Part shown: piece by piece, positions 46,133 to 57,675 of the stretch
Position numbering within the stretch: the first letter of the stretch is position 1
Layout: each line of letters opens with the position of its first letter
NCBI RefSeq assembly: GCF_001941965.1
Contig: NZ_MKZO01000036.1
Location: 124,001-188,000, forward strand
Source of the DNA: Pseudomonas putida
GTDB lineage: Bacteria > Pseudomonadota > Gammaproteobacteria > Pseudomonadales > Pseudomonadaceae
Length of the DNA stretch: 64,000 nt
Direction: 5' to 3'
Position numbers and translations under genes: made by a program
Notes under the pieces: generated by a model
What the model saw: the letters and a program-made list of their open reading frames with translations, nothing else
The model's database searches: none
What the model was told of the DNA's origin: nothing

Positions 46133-46220
46133 AATAAATCCCTCTGCTTTTCGGAGCCATTACAGTGATGGCATCCCTGAAGGCAATTTCACAGCAAAGC
46201 TTGTGCCGTGAGGGAGGGGC

Positions 46221-46260
46221 AAAAACGCCAAAGGCCCCTAAAAAGGGGCCTTTGGTTTTA
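46221..46260. terminator. Bidirectional-looking terminator after purA
   Basis: CCAAAGGCCCC and GGGGCCTTTGG pair over an 11-bp perfect stem with a 6-base loop. A-runs flank it on the left (five A at 46221-46225) and T on the right, so it can end purA transcription and protect the MCP promoter region. Confidence 0.9.
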
Positions 46261-46273
46261 ACGCATGACTAAA

Positions 46274-47566
46274 TCAGGCGAAAGGATGACGCAGGACAAT
46301 AGTCTCGTTGCGGTCAGGACCGGTCGAGATGATGTCGATCGGCGCACCGACCAGCTCTTCCACGCGCTTGATGTAGGCACGGGCGTTGGCGGGCAGCTCT
46401 TCCAGGGTCTTGGCGCCCACGGTCGATTCGGTCCAGCCTGGCATCTCTTCGTACACCGGCTCCAGGCCGATGTAGCTGTCGGCGTCGGTCGGAGCGTCGA
46501 TGACGGCGCCGTTTTCGTTCTTGTAGCCCACGCAGATGCGGATGGTTTCCAGGCCGTCCAGTACGTCCAGCTTGGTCAGGCACAGGCCCGAGATGCTGTT
46601 GACGTCGATGGCGCGACGCAGGATGACGGCGTCGAACCAGCCGCAACGACGGGCACGGCCAGTGGTAGCACCGAACTCGTGGCCACGCTTGGCCAGGTAG
46701 GCACCGACGTCATCGAACAGTTCGGTCGGGAACGGACCGGAACCAACGCGGGTGGTGTAGGCCTTGGTGATGCCGAGGATGTAGTCGATGTACATCGGGC
46801 CAACGCCGGAACCGGTGGCGATACCGCCAGCGGTGGTGTTGGAGCTGGTGACGTACGGGTAGGTACCGTGGTCGATGTCCAGCAGCGAGCCCTGGGCGCC
46901 TTCGAACATGATGTCCTTGCCGGCGCGACGCAGGGCGTGCAGCTCGGCGGTGACGTCGAGCATCATCGGCTTCAGTTCTTCGGCGTAGGCCATGCACTGG
47001 TCCAGGGTTTCCTGGAAGTCGATGGCCGGCTCCTTGTAGTAATTGACCAGCTGGAAGTTGTGGTAGTCCAGCAGCTCACCCAGCTTGGCGGCGAAACGCT
47101 CGCGGTGGAACAGGTCACCGATGCGCAGGCCGCGACGAGCGACCTTGTCTTCGTAGGCCGGGCCGATGCCGCGACCGGTGGTGCCGATCTTCTGCTCGCC
47201 ACGGGCCTTCTCGCGCGCCTGGTCGAGGGCGACGTGGTAGGAGAGGATCAGCGGGCAGGCCGGGCTGATGCGCAGGCGATCGCGAACCGGGACGCCCTTC
47301 TCTTCCAGCTTGGTGATCTCACGCAGCAGGGCGTCGGGAGCGACGACCACGCCGTTGCCGATCAGGCACTGCACGCCTTCGCGCAGGACGCCCGACGGGA
47401 TCAGGTGCAGCACGGTTTTCTCACCGTCGATCACCAGGGTGTGGCCGGCGTTGTGGCCACCCTGGTAGCGCACTACGGCGGCGGCATGTTCGGTCAGCAG
47501 ATCGACGATCTTGCCTTTGCCCTCATCACCCCACTGGGTGCCCAGGACTACGACATTCTTACCCAT
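46274..47566 (-). CDS. purA: Adenylosuccinate synthetase
   Basis: 430 residues. Condenses IMP with aspartate using GTP, first committed step to AMP. N-terminal MGKNVVVLGTQWGDEGKGK holds the GDEGKGK phosphate loop and catalytic Asp; GHNAGHTLV, GRGIGPAYEDKVARRGLR and GPDRNETIVLRHPF follow. It starts at 47566 rather than 15 bases upstream because the family begins MGKNVV. hisZ lies upstream with a 56-base gap; the pair is conserved in Pseudomonas. Confidence 0.98.
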   Translation of the reverse strand: MGKNVVVLGTQWGDEGKGKIVDLLTEHAAAVVRYQGGHNAGHTLVIDGEKTVLHLIPSGVLREGVQCLIGNGVVVAPDALLREITKLEEKGVPVRDRLRISPACPLILSYHVALDQAREKARGEQKIGTTGRGIGPAYEDKVARRGLRIGDLFHRERFAAKLGELLDYHNFQLVNYYKEPAIDFQETLDQCMAYAEELKPMMLDVTAELHALRRAGKDIMFEGAQGSLLDIDHGTYPYVTSSNTTAGGIATGSGVGPMYIDYILGITKAYTTRVGSGPFPTELFDDVGAYLAKRGHEFGATTGRARRCGWFDAVILRRAIDVNSISGLCLTKLDVLDGLETIRICVGYKNENGAVIDAPTDADSYIGLEPVYEEMPGWTESTVGAKTLEELPANARAYIKRVEELVGAPIDIISTGPDRNETIVLRHPFA

Positions 47567-47622
47567 AACACTTGTCCTCATTCGCGCAAACTTGGCGCCG
47601 GCGAGAGGGCCGGCGACTAATC

Positions 47623-48810
47623 TCAGATGGCCAGTGGCAGAACCTGCCAGAGCCCGTTTTGCAGAATCAATTGCCGGTCGCAGTCCGCCTCGATGGCGGC
47701 AGCCAGCGGTTGGCCAGGCAATGCCTGCACAACCCGCTGACCGTCACTGCGCAACTGGCAGACCAACTGCCACAGAGCCGCGTCCACGCTGTCGGGCATC
47801 CAGATCCCGCCAGTGGGCAACACGACCTCTGCCCGCCCCAGTGTGACCAGGGTCTTCAAATCCGTGGAGAAACCGGTGGCCGGGCGTGCCCGGCCAAAGT
47901 CAGCTCCGATGTCGTCGTAGCGACCGCCCTGGGCGATCGACTGGCCGACACCCGGGACGAACGCGGCGAACACCACACCGGTGTGGTAGTGGTAGCCACG
48001 CAGCTCGCCCAGGTCGAAATACAGCGGCAGATCCGGGTAACGCGCGGTCAACCGGTCGGCGATGCTCATCAGGTCATCCAGCGCTGCCAGCACGGCGGCC
48101 GGGGCACGGCCCAGGCGCACGCGGGCGGCTTCCAGCACTTCGCGGCCGCCGCACAGCTCGGTCAGGGCGCGCAGCATGCCGGCCAGGTCCGCCGGGAGGT
48201 TGGCGGTCAGGGCGATGACTTCGTCGATGGCCTTGCGTTGCAGGGCATCGAACAGCTGCTGCTCGACCGCACCGGACAGGCCGGCGGCACGGGCCAGGCC
48301 GCGGTAGATACCGACATGGCCGAGGTCCATGTGCACATCCGGCACATCGGCCAGTTGCAGCATGGCCAGCATCAGGCTGATGACTTCCACGTCGCTGACC
48401 GGGCTGGCGTCGCCGTACAGCTCGGCACCGAGCTGGATCGGGCTGCGCGAGGTCGACAGTGCGCGCGGCTGGGCGTGCAGGACGCTGCCGGCGTAGCACA
48501 GGCGGCTCGGGCCTTCGCGGCGCAGAGTGTGCGCATCGATGCGCGCCACCTGCGGCGTGATGTCGGCGCGGAAGCCCATCTGCCGGCCGGACTGTGGATC
48601 GACCACCTTGAAGGTCCGCAGGTCCAGGTCCTGACCGGCACCGGTGAGCAGCGATTCCAGGTACTCGATATGGGGAGTCACGACGAACTCGTAACCCCAG
48701 CTCTGGAACAGATCCAACACCTGACGACGCGCGATCTCGATGCGTGTCGCTTCAGGTGGCAGTACTTCTTCGATGCCATCTGGCAGCAGCCAGCGGTCTA
48801 CCGTTGCCAT
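47623..48810 (-). CDS. hisZ: ATP phosphoribosyltransferase regulatory subunit
   Basis: 395 residues resembling class II histidyl-tRNA synthetase (opening MATVDRWLLPDGIEEVLPPE; FRADITPQVARID; RLCYAGSVLH; GGRYDDIG) but lacking the C-terminal anticodon-binding domain. HisZ partners short-form HisG to control the first histidine step. The translation start is taken at MATVDRW, without the 25-residue upstream extension. It is the gene directly preceding purA. Confidence 0.95.
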   Translation of the reverse strand: MATVDRWLLPDGIEEVLPPEATRIEIARRQVLDLFQSWGYEFVVTPHIEYLESLLTGAGQDLDLRTFKVVDPQSGRQMGFRADITPQVARIDAHTLRREGPSRLCYAGSVLHAQPRALSTSRSPIQLGAELYGDASPVSDVEVISLMLAMLQLADVPDVHMDLGHVGIYRGLARAAGLSGAVEQQLFDALQRKAIDEVIALTANLPADLAGMLRALTELCGGREVLEAARVRLGRAPAAVLAALDDLMSIADRLTARYPDLPLYFDLGELRGYHYHTGVVFAAFVPGVGQSIAQGGRYDDIGADFGRARPATGFSTDLKTLVTLGRAEVVLPTGGIWMPDSVDAALWQLVCQLRSDGQRVVQALPGQPLAAAIEADCDRQLILQNGLWQVLPLAI

Positions 48811-48994
48811 TACGCCATTTCCCCTGTGGTCCGGGCGGCCAGCCCGCGGGCCCAGCCGTGAGTGAAGCAGGCCTCGGCAAATCACCCGCGCAGCGCCGAT
48901 TCCAGCGTTGCCGCAGTGCCGATACCCTCGTGAATCCTGAGTCGCGCCGCTGATCGCGACCGCATGCGGTCATTCGATCTTGCAGACGCAAAAA

Positions 48995-49013
48995 AGCCGG
49001 GAATTTCCCGGCT
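48995..49013 (-). terminator. Rho-independent terminator after hflC
   Basis: AGCCGGGA-ATT-TCCCGGCT with a run of A on the plus strand at 48990-48995, so a U-run on the minus-strand transcript of the hfq-hflX-hflK-hflC genes. The remaining intergenic DNA to 49088 has only a weak CACCCCG/CGGGGTG inverted repeat. Confidence 0.88.
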
Positions 49014-49088
49014 GCCGCATCATACACCCGTTGTCTTGCATAAATCACCCCGCCGAACGTTTTAGCCGCCCGACGGGGTGTTTCGACT

Positions 49089-49958
49089 TCAGGGTTTCGC
49101 TTTGTTCATGAAGCGGAAGAACTCGCTGCTCGGGTCGAGGACCAGAACATCGTTCTTGCTGCTGAAGCTTTCACGGTAGGCATTCAGGCTACGGTAGAAC
49201 GCGTAGAAGTCCTGGTCCTGGCCGTAAGCCTTGGCGTAGATCGCCGCTGCCTGGGCATCACCGTCACCGCGGGTCTCTTCCGACTCGCGATAGGCTTCCG
49301 CCAGCAATACGCGGCGTTGACGATCGGCGTCGGCACGGATGCCTTCGGCCAGCTCGTTACCCTTGGCGCGGTGCTCGCGGGCTTCACGTTCACGCTCGGT
49401 GCTCATCCGCTCGAACACGCTGCGGTTGACTTCCTTCGGCAGGTCGATGGCCTTGACGCGAACGTCGACCACCTCGATGCCCAGCTCCTTCTCCGCCATG
49501 CGGTTCAGGGAAGCGGTGATATCGGCCATCAGCGCATCGCGCTCACCGGATACCACTTCATGCAGGGTACGTTTACCGAACTGGTCACGCAGGCCGCTTT
49601 CCAGACGACGGGACAGACGCTCGTCGGCGATCTGCTTCATGCCGGAAGTCGCGGTGTAGAAGCGCTCGGCGTCCTTCACCCGCCATTTGGCGTAGGCATC
49701 GACCATCACCGCTTTCTTCTCCAGGGTCAGGAACCGCTGGGTCGGGGCGTCGAGGGTCATCAGCCGGGCGTCGAACTTGCGCACCTGGTTGACGTACGGG
49801 ATCTTCAATTGCAGGCCCGGCTGGACATCCGCCTGGACCACCTTACCGAAGCGCAGCAGTACCGCGCGCTCGGTCTGGGACACGATGTAGAAGCTGTTCC
49901 AGGCCACGATGGCCAGGACCACGCCGACAATCAGGGCGATCAGCGATTTATTGCTCAT
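49089..49958 (-). CDS. hflC: HflC, FtsH regulator (SPFH protein)
   Basis: 289 residues. N-terminal membrane segment (LIALIVGVVLAIVAWNSFYIV) and an SPFH/band-7 domain (AVLLRFGKVVQADVQPGL; VKDAERFYTATSGMKQ). With HflK it forms a cage around the FtsH protease in the inner membrane and tunes lambda-cII-type and membrane-protein degradation. Start overlaps the hflK stop by one base (TGATG). Confidence 0.97.
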   Translation of the reverse strand: MSNKSLIALIVGVVLAIVAWNSFYIVSQTERAVLLRFGKVVQADVQPGLQLKIPYVNQVRKFDARLMTLDAPTQRFLTLEKKAVMVDAYAKWRVKDAERFYTATSGMKQIADERLSRRLESGLRDQFGKRTLHEVVSGERDALMADITASLNRMAEKELGIEVVDVRVKAIDLPKEVNRSVFERMSTEREREAREHRAKGNELAEGIRADADRQRRVLLAEAYRESEETRGDGDAQAAAIYAKAYGQDQDFYAFYRSLNAYRESFSSKNDVLVLDPSSEFFRFMNKAKP

Positions 49959-51130
49959 CAGCGGCTCTCCCTGGTGCGCACTTGCTGTTGCTGTTGATCC
50001 ACGGCACGGGCGGCGTCATTGACCGAAGTCGCTGGCACGCTGTTCACCGACGGACTGGCGTTGCGGCTGCTGTCGACCATCTTGTCCAGCGGCAGGTAGA
50101 GCAGGTTGTTCTGCCCGTCCTTGCCGGTGACGAGCACCTTGCTGGTGTTGCTGTAGACGGCTTGCATGGTCTCCAGGTACAGGCGCTCGCGGGTGACCTC
50201 GGGCGCTTTGCGGTACTCGGTGACCAGCTTGGTGAAGCGATCGGCCTCACCCTTGGCGCGGGAGATGACTTCATCGCGGTAGCCGTTGGCGTCCTCGATG
50301 ATGCGCTGCGCCTGACCACGGGCTTCCGGCACCACGCCGTTGGCGTAGGACTCGGCCTGGTTGCGGGCACGCTGCTCGTCTTCACGGGCACGGATCACGT
50401 CGTCGAAGGCTTCCTGTACTTCACGCGGGGCTGCCGCGCTCTGCACGTTGACCTGGGTGACGGTGATGCCGGTACGGTAGGTGTCGAGGAAGCGTTGCAG
50501 ACGCTCCTTGATCTCCACGGCCATCTGCTCGCGGCCTTCGGTCAGCACCTTGTCCATCGCGGTCGAACCGACCACGTGACGCAGGGCGCTGTCGGTCGCG
50601 TGCTGCAGGCTGACTTCAGGCTGGTCGACGTTGAGGACGAAGTCCTGCAGGTTGCTGATCTTGTACTGCACGGTCAGCGGGACCTCGACGATGTTCTCGT
50701 CCTCGGTCAGCATCTGCCCCTGCTTGGTGTACGCCCGCTCACGCGTGACGTTTTCCATGTACTTGCGGTCCATCGGCGGGAAGTAGATGTTCAGGCCCGG
50801 CCCGACGGTCTCGTAGTACTTGCCGAAGCGCAGCACCACGGCCTGCTCCTGCTCGTCCACGACGTAGACCGCGCTGTACAGCCAGATGGCCAGCAGCACG
50901 AGCAGGCCAATGCCGAGCAGGCCGAAGCCGCCACCTTTCGGGAGGCTGTCGCCGCCACCACGTTTCTTGCCGCTGCCAAACATGCCGTTCAGGCTGTCCT
51001 GCAACTTGCGGAAGGCCTCGTCGAGATCCGGAGGGCCTTTCTTGTCGCCGCCGCCGCCACCATTACCGCCGCGACGCCCACCCCAGGGATCCTGATTGTT
51101 CGAGTTGCCACCCGGCTCATTCCAAGCCAT
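49958..51130 (-). CDS. hflK: HflK, FtsH regulator (SPFH protein)
   Basis: 390 residues from MAWNEPGGNSNNQDPWG. A Gly-rich cytosolic N-terminus (GGRRGGNGGGGGDKKG) precedes one membrane segment (FGLLGIGLLVLLAIWLYSAVY) and the SPFH domain (QAVVLRFGKYYETVGPGLN; VTQVNVQSAAAPREVQEAF). It forms a large alternating ring with HflC. An open frame extends 103 codons upstream into hflX but lacks the HflK N-terminal features. Confidence 0.97.
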   Translation of the reverse strand: MAWNEPGGNSNNQDPWGGRRGGNGGGGGDKKGPPDLDEAFRKLQDSLNGMFGSGKKRGGGDSLPKGGGFGLLGIGLLVLLAIWLYSAVYVVDEQEQAVVLRFGKYYETVGPGLNIYFPPMDRKYMENVTRERAYTKQGQMLTEDENIVEVPLTVQYKISNLQDFVLNVDQPEVSLQHATDSALRHVVGSTAMDKVLTEGREQMAVEIKERLQRFLDTYRTGITVTQVNVQSAAAPREVQEAFDDVIRAREDEQRARNQAESYANGVVPEARGQAQRIIEDANGYRDEVISRAKGEADRFTKLVTEYRKAPEVTRERLYLETMQAVYSNTSKVLVTGKDGQNNLLYLPLDKMVDSSRNASPSVNSVPATSVNDAARAVDQQQQQVRTRESR

Positions 51131-51227
51131 AGCGCTCTCCATCTGATAAAGCAAAGACGCGCCAAACGGCGCGCCGTCCAATGCTACAGAATGCCTGTCA
51201 CGGCTGCCTGACCGCGTCGTCAGGCTT

Positions 51228-52529
51228 TTATTGCAAAGTGTGTTGTTCGAGGAACTCGACCGGCTCCAGCCCTTCGCGCGCCACCAGGCGGTTGACGTCG
51301 GCCCGTGGCAAACGCACGGCCAACAGGCTGCTGCCTTCTTCGTCGTGCTCCTCGTTCTGCACGGCCCCCGCCGCAAAGAATTGCGCACGCAAACGCGCGT
51401 AGCGCTGTTCCAGGCGAAGGGTACCGACGAACAGGTCATCCCCCAGCAATTCGGCTATCGCCTGCCCCACCAGCTCAAGACCGCGACCCTCACGGGCCGA
51501 GACCCAGACCCGCTCAGGCTTGCCGTCGGCATTGCGCTGAATATGTGGCTCAATGCCTTCAAGCAGGTCGAGTTTGTTATACACCTCGAGGATCGGCAAG
51601 CCTTCGGCACCGATCTCGCCCAGCACCGCCATCACCTGTTCGATCTGCGCCATGCGCTCGGGCTCGTGGGCGTCGATCACATGCAGCAGCAGGTCGGAGT
51701 TGCTCGACTCTTCGAGCGTAGCCCGAAAAGCCTCGACCAGCTTGTGCGGCAGGTGACGAATGAAGCCCACGGTGTCCGCCAGCACGATCGGCCCGATGTC
51801 GCTCAGTTCGAGACGGCGCAGGGTCGGGTCGAGGGTGGCGAAGAGCTGGTCGGCCGCATAGACATCGGACGAGGTCAGGGCATTGAAGAGGGTCGATTTG
51901 CCGGCGTTGGTATAACCCACCAGTGAAACCGAGGGTACATCGGCCCGCTTGCGCCCGCGCCGCGCCTGTTCGCGCTGGCTGCGCACCTTGTCCAGGCGCG
52001 CCTTGATCTGGCGCAGGCGCACACGCAGCAGGCGGCGGTCGGTTTCGAGCTGGGTTTCACCCGGGCCGCGCAGACCGATACCGCCTTTCTGCCGCTCAAG
52101 GTGAGTCCAGCCGCGAACCAGGCGCGTGCTCATGTGTTCGAGCTGCGCCAGCTCGACCTGCAGCTTGCCCTCATGGGTCCGGGCGCGCTGGGCGAAGATG
52201 TCGAGGATCAGCCCCGTGCGGTCAAGCACGCGACACTCGAAGACACGTTCGAGGTTGCGTTCCTGACTGGGCGTGAGGGTGTGGTTGAAGATGACCAGGT
52301 CGGCCTCTTCGGCCTTGACCAGGTCACGCAGTTCCTCGACCTTGCCGCTGCCAATCAGAAACTTGGCAGTGGGCTGGTGTCGCGCCACATTGGCGAGCGC
52401 AACGATATCGGCGCCGGCCGACAAGGCCAGTTCCTGGAACTCCTGCGGGTCTTCGCGCGCCTCAGGGCTCTGACCTTCCAGATGAACGAGAACGGCTCGT
52501 TCACCACCACCGTGGCGCTCAAAGAACAA
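51228..52529 (-). CDS. hflX: GTPase HflX
   Basis: 433 residues. GTP-dependent ribosome-splitting factor active under stress. N-terminal HflX domain (LVIFNHTLTPSQERNLE; RVLDRTGLILDIFAQRA), a helical linker and a GTPase domain with GYTNAGKSTLFN (G1) and DTVGFI (G3). It starts with a TTG codon behind TAGGAG (6 bases away), giving MFFERHGGGERAV, the family N-terminus. It follows hfq after 12 bases. Confidence 0.95.
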   Translation of the reverse strand: MFFERHGGGERAVLVHLEGQSPEAREDPQEFQELALSAGADIVALANVARHQPTAKFLIGSGKVEELRDLVKAEEADLVIFNHTLTPSQERNLERVFECRVLDRTGLILDIFAQRARTHEGKLQVELAQLEHMSTRLVRGWTHLERQKGGIGLRGPGETQLETDRRLLRVRLRQIKARLDKVRSQREQARRGRKRADVPSVSLVGYTNAGKSTLFNALTSSDVYAADQLFATLDPTLRRLELSDIGPIVLADTVGFIRHLPHKLVEAFRATLEESSNSDLLLHVIDAHEPERMAQIEQVMAVLGEIGAEGLPILEVYNKLDLLEGIEPHIQRNADGKPERVWVSAREGRGLELVGQAIAELLGDDLFVGTLRLEQRYARLRAQFFAAGAVQNEEHDEEGSSLLAVRLPRADVNRLVAREGLEPVEFLEQHTLQ

Positions 52530-52541
52530 AGCAGGCTCCTA

Positions 52542-52802
52542 TCAGGCGTTACCTGGCTCAGCGTCGCCGTGTTCGGCATCAGCTGCGCTAGGCAGACGGA
52601 TTGGACGTACTGGAACGACGGTCGAGATCGCGTGCTTGTAGACCATCTGGCTGACGGTGTTCTTCAGCAGGATGACGAACTGGTCGAAGGACTCGATGGT
52701 GCCTTGCAGCTTGATGCCGTTGACCAGGTAAATCGAAACCCCGACTTTCTCTTTTCTCAAAGTATTCAAGTAAGGGTCTTGTAGCGAATGCCCTTTTGAC
52801 AT
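52542..52802 (-). CDS. hfq: RNA chaperone Hfq
   Basis: 86 residues. Sm1 motif in SLQDPYLNTLRKEKVGVSIYL and Sm2 motif YKHAISTVVPVRP. Hexameric chaperone pairing small RNAs with mRNAs, and in Pseudomonas a main partner of Crc in catabolite repression. A short, acidic C-terminal tail ends SAADAEHGDAEPGNA. The miaA gene lies about 93 bases upstream. Start taken at MSKGHSLQDP. Confidence 0.98.
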   Translation of the reverse strand: MSKGHSLQDPYLNTLRKEKVGVSIYLVNGIKLQGTIESFDQFVILLKNTVSQMVYKHAISTVVPVRPIRLPSAADAEHGDAEPGNA

Positions 52803-52895
52803 ATGCCGCACTCCTGTAAGGATCAATAGTAAAAAAACAATAAAAATGATGGCTCAGGCCGCCCCACCCCCAAGGATAGACGGCAATTGCGGGAT

Positions 52896-53870
52896 TCAGC
52901 CCAATATGGAGACGCTCCCGAGGTATTTCAAGGTGCGAGACAGATTGTCGCAAGCCAGGCTGTCCAACCAATGGAGATCGGCCCAACTGCGCAACCAGGT
53001 AAATTGCCGCTTCGCCAACTGGCGGGTGGCAATGATGCCGCGCTCCTGCATTTCAACTGAAGTCAGCTTGCCATCAAGATGATCCCAGACCTGGCGATAA
53101 CCAACTGCCCGTATAGACGGCAGTCCCGCGTGCAAGTCACTTCTCGCGCGCAGCAATCGGACCTCGTCAATGAAGCCCTGTTCCAGCATTTGCGTGAATC
53201 TTAGTGCAATTCGCTCATGCAGCACCTGCCGGTCCTGCGGGGCGATGGCCAGGCTGGCGACAGTATAGGGCAATTGCCCCGGCCCAGAAGGGTCGGAGCC
53301 ATTACTTTGCTCAGCTTGACGCAAACGATGTGAAGTCATCGTTAAACCGCTCACCCGATACACTTCGAGTGCGCGGATCAGACGCTGCGGATCATTCGGA
53401 TGAATACGCGCCGCCGAGACCGGATCGACCGCGGCCAGCTCGTCGTGCAGTGCCTGCCAGCCGTGCTGCTGCGCCTGGGCTTCCAGTTCGGCACGAACCT
53501 GCGGATCAGCCGCCGGCATATCCGCCAGGCCTTCGAGCAGCGCCTTGTAATACAGCATGGTCCCGCCTACCAGCAGCGGAATCTTGCCCCGCGCGGTGAT
53601 ATCGGCCATGGCTTCGAGGGCATCGCGGCGGAAATCCGCAGCGGAATAGCTTTCGGCCGGGTCGAGGATGTCGATCAGCCGATGGGGATGGGCCGCGAGA
53701 ATCTCCTTCGACGGCTTGGCCGTGCCGATGTCCATGCCGCGATAGATCAGTGCCGAATCGACGCTGATCAGTTCGCAGGGCAGCACCTTGGTCAGTTCGA
53801 TGGCCAGGTCGGTCTTGCCCGCAGCGGTCGGGCCCATCAGGAATATCGCGGGAGGTTTCGACAACGCCAT
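52896..53870 (-). CDS. miaA: tRNA dimethylallyltransferase
   Basis: 324 residues. Adds the isopentenyl group to A37 of tRNAs reading codons that begin with U. P-loop GPTAAGKTDLAIEL near residues 12-25, DSALIYRGMDIGTAKPS near 39, and the tRNA-interacting GYRQVWDHLDG and RQLAKRQFTWLR segments. Starts 3 bases after the mutL stop. Confidence 0.97.
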   Translation of the reverse strand: MALSKPPAIFLMGPTAAGKTDLAIELTKVLPCELISVDSALIYRGMDIGTAKPSKEILAAHPHRLIDILDPAESYSAADFRRDALEAMADITARGKIPLLVGGTMLYYKALLEGLADMPAADPQVRAELEAQAQQHGWQALHDELAAVDPVSAARIHPNDPQRLIRALEVYRVSGLTMTSHRLRQAEQSNGSDPSGPGQLPYTVASLAIAPQDRQVLHERIALRFTQMLEQGFIDEVRLLRARSDLHAGLPSIRAVGYRQVWDHLDGKLTSVEMQERGIIATRQLAKRQFTWLRSWADLHWLDSLACDNLSRTLKYLGSVSILG

Positions 53871-53873
53871 GTT

Positions 53874-55756
<1,883 letters not shown>

Positions 55757-55760
<4 letters not shown>

Positions 55761-57190
55761 GGCTGGCCCGCCAGGGTGGTGGCGGGGATGTCGAGGTTCT
55801 GGCCAACTTTCAGCTCATCGCTTTTCAGGCTGTTGCTGCTGCGCAGGCTGGCGACGCTGACCTGGTAGCGCACGGCGATCATCGCCAGGGTCTCGCCCGG
55901 ACGCACCGTGTGCTCGCGCGGGCCCTGGGCAATCTTGCCGGTGTCACGCAACCAGGCGATATAGGTGCCCGGCGGCGGGTTCTGCTGGAAGAACTGCTTC
56001 ACGCCACTGTGGATCGAGCGCGCCAGGGATTGCTGGTGGCTCGCCGTGGCCAGCTTGGCAGCCTCGTTGGCGTTGGAGATGAAGCCGGTTTCCACCAGGA
56101 TCGACGGGATATCCGGCGACTTCAGCACCATGAACCCGGCCTGTTCCACACGGCGCTTGTGCAGCGAGGTGACCCGGCCGATATTGCCCAGCACCTTCTG
56201 CCCGACGTTCAGGCTGGAGCTGAGGGACGCGGTCATCGACAGGTCGAGCAGCACCCCGGCGAGCATGCGGTCCTTGTCGTCGAGGCTGACGTTGCCGGCA
56301 CCACCGATCAGGTCGGAACGGTTTTCACTGTCCGCCAGCCAGCGTGCAGTCTCGGAGGTGGCGCCACGATCGGACAGGGCGAACACCGAGGCACCGAAGG
56401 CAGCCTTGGACGGCGCGGCGTCGGCGTGGATCGAGATGAACAGGTCGGCGCCCTTCTTGCGGGCGATCTCGGTGCGTTTGCGCAGCGGGATGAAGTAGTC
56501 GCCGGTGCGGGTCAGCTCGGCACGGAAGCCCTTCTCGGTATTGATCTGGCGCTGCAGCTCCTTGGCGATCTGCAGGACGATGTCTTTCTCGTGCTGGCCG
56601 CGGGAGCCCGAGGCACCCGGGTCCTCACCGCCGTGACCGGCGTCGATGGCGATGACGATATCGCGCTTGCCATTCGGCACCGGCGGCAGCTTGATCGCCG
56701 GTTGCGCCGGGGTGACCGGTACGGCAGGCGGCGTGGCGGCGGTAGCGGCCGGGGTCGGCGGGGTGGCGGGCGCAGAGGCGGCGATGGCGTCGGCTTCCTG
56801 GTCGTACAGGTCGACCACCAGGCGGTTGCCGTACTGGGCGTTGGGCGCCAGGGTGAAACTCTTCGGGGTGACCGACTTGTTCAGGTCGATCACCACGCGC
56901 AGGTCGTTAGGCGTGCGCTGCGCCGAGCGCACCGCAGTGATCGGGGTATTTGAAGTGGACGCGGTCAGCGGCGCAGCCAGGGTGGCGCCATTGATATCGA
57001 TGACCAGGCGATCCGGTGCGGTCAGGGTGAAGACGCTGTGCTCCACCGGGCCGGACAGGTCGAAGACCAGCCGGGTGTTGTCCGGCGCGCGCCACAGACG
57101 CATGCTCTTGACCTGCGAGGCCGCGAAGGCCTCGACGGTCACTGCCGTAAGCAGCAGTCCTACGACGGCAACCAGTGCGCGAAAGCGCAT
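55757..57190 (-). CDS. amiB: N-acetylmuramoyl-L-alanine amidase AmiB
   Basis: 477 residues from MRFRALVAVV. A signal peptide (VAVVGLLLTAVTVEAFAA), an AMIN domain (VKSMRLWRAPDNTRLVFDL), a Pro/Ala-rich linker near residue 155-190, a zinc amidase_3 domain (DIVIAIDAGHGGEDPGA; ILVETGFISNANE) and a C-terminal LysM repeat (HTVRPGETLAMIAVRYQVS). It splits septal peptidoglycan for daughter-cell separation. The start 57190 has GGGGAAAGG just upstream; an in-frame ATG lies four codons before. Confidence 0.95.
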
Positions 57191-57204
57191 ACCTTTCCCC
57201 ATTT

Positions 57205-57675
57205 CTATTTGAATTCCACGGCCAGAGCGGCACACCAGGCTTCACCGCGAGCACCTTGCGGCGACAGGCTCAACGACCGGCCGCCCGCCTGGGGGCTTAT
57301 GGTAATGGTCAGGTCCGGCTTTGGCAAAATGCCCTCACCCTTGTCCGGCCACTCGAAGAGACACAGTGCGTCGCCTTCGAAATAGTCGCGAATCCCCATG
57401 AATTCCAGCTCTTCCGGATCGACCAGGCGATAAAGGTCGAAGTGAAAAGCTCGGACTTCACCAATCTCGTAGGGTTCCACAACAGTAAATGTAGGACTTT
57501 TCACAGCACCGGTATGCCCGAGGCCGCGAATGATGCCTCGGGACAGGGTGGTCTTGCCGGCGCCGAGGTCGCCTTCGAGAAAGATCACACCATGGCCTTG
57601 GGTCACCTGGGCGACACGTGCGCCAAAGTCGACCATGGCCTGCTCGTCGGCCAGAAACAGGGTTATGCCTGACAC
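57205..57675 (-). CDS. tsaE: tRNA threonylcarbamoyladenosine biosynthesis ATPase TsaE
   Basis: 156 residues. ATPase that with TsaB/TsaD installs t6A at position 37 of ANN-decoding tRNAs. P-loop GDLGAGKTTLSRG near residue 39, VVEPYEIGEVRAFHFDLYRL and CLFEWPDKGEG follow. It starts with GTG, and its first 13 bases overlap the end of nnrD. amiB follows 14 bases after the stop. Confidence 0.95.
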   Translation of the reverse strand: MSGITLFLADEQAMVDFGARVAQVTQGHGVIFLEGDLGAGKTTLSRGIIRGLGHTGAVKSPTFTVVEPYEIGEVRAFHFDLYRLVDPEELEFMGIRDYFEGDALCLFEWPDKGEGILPKPDLTITISPQAGGRSLSLSPQGARGEAWCAALAVEFK

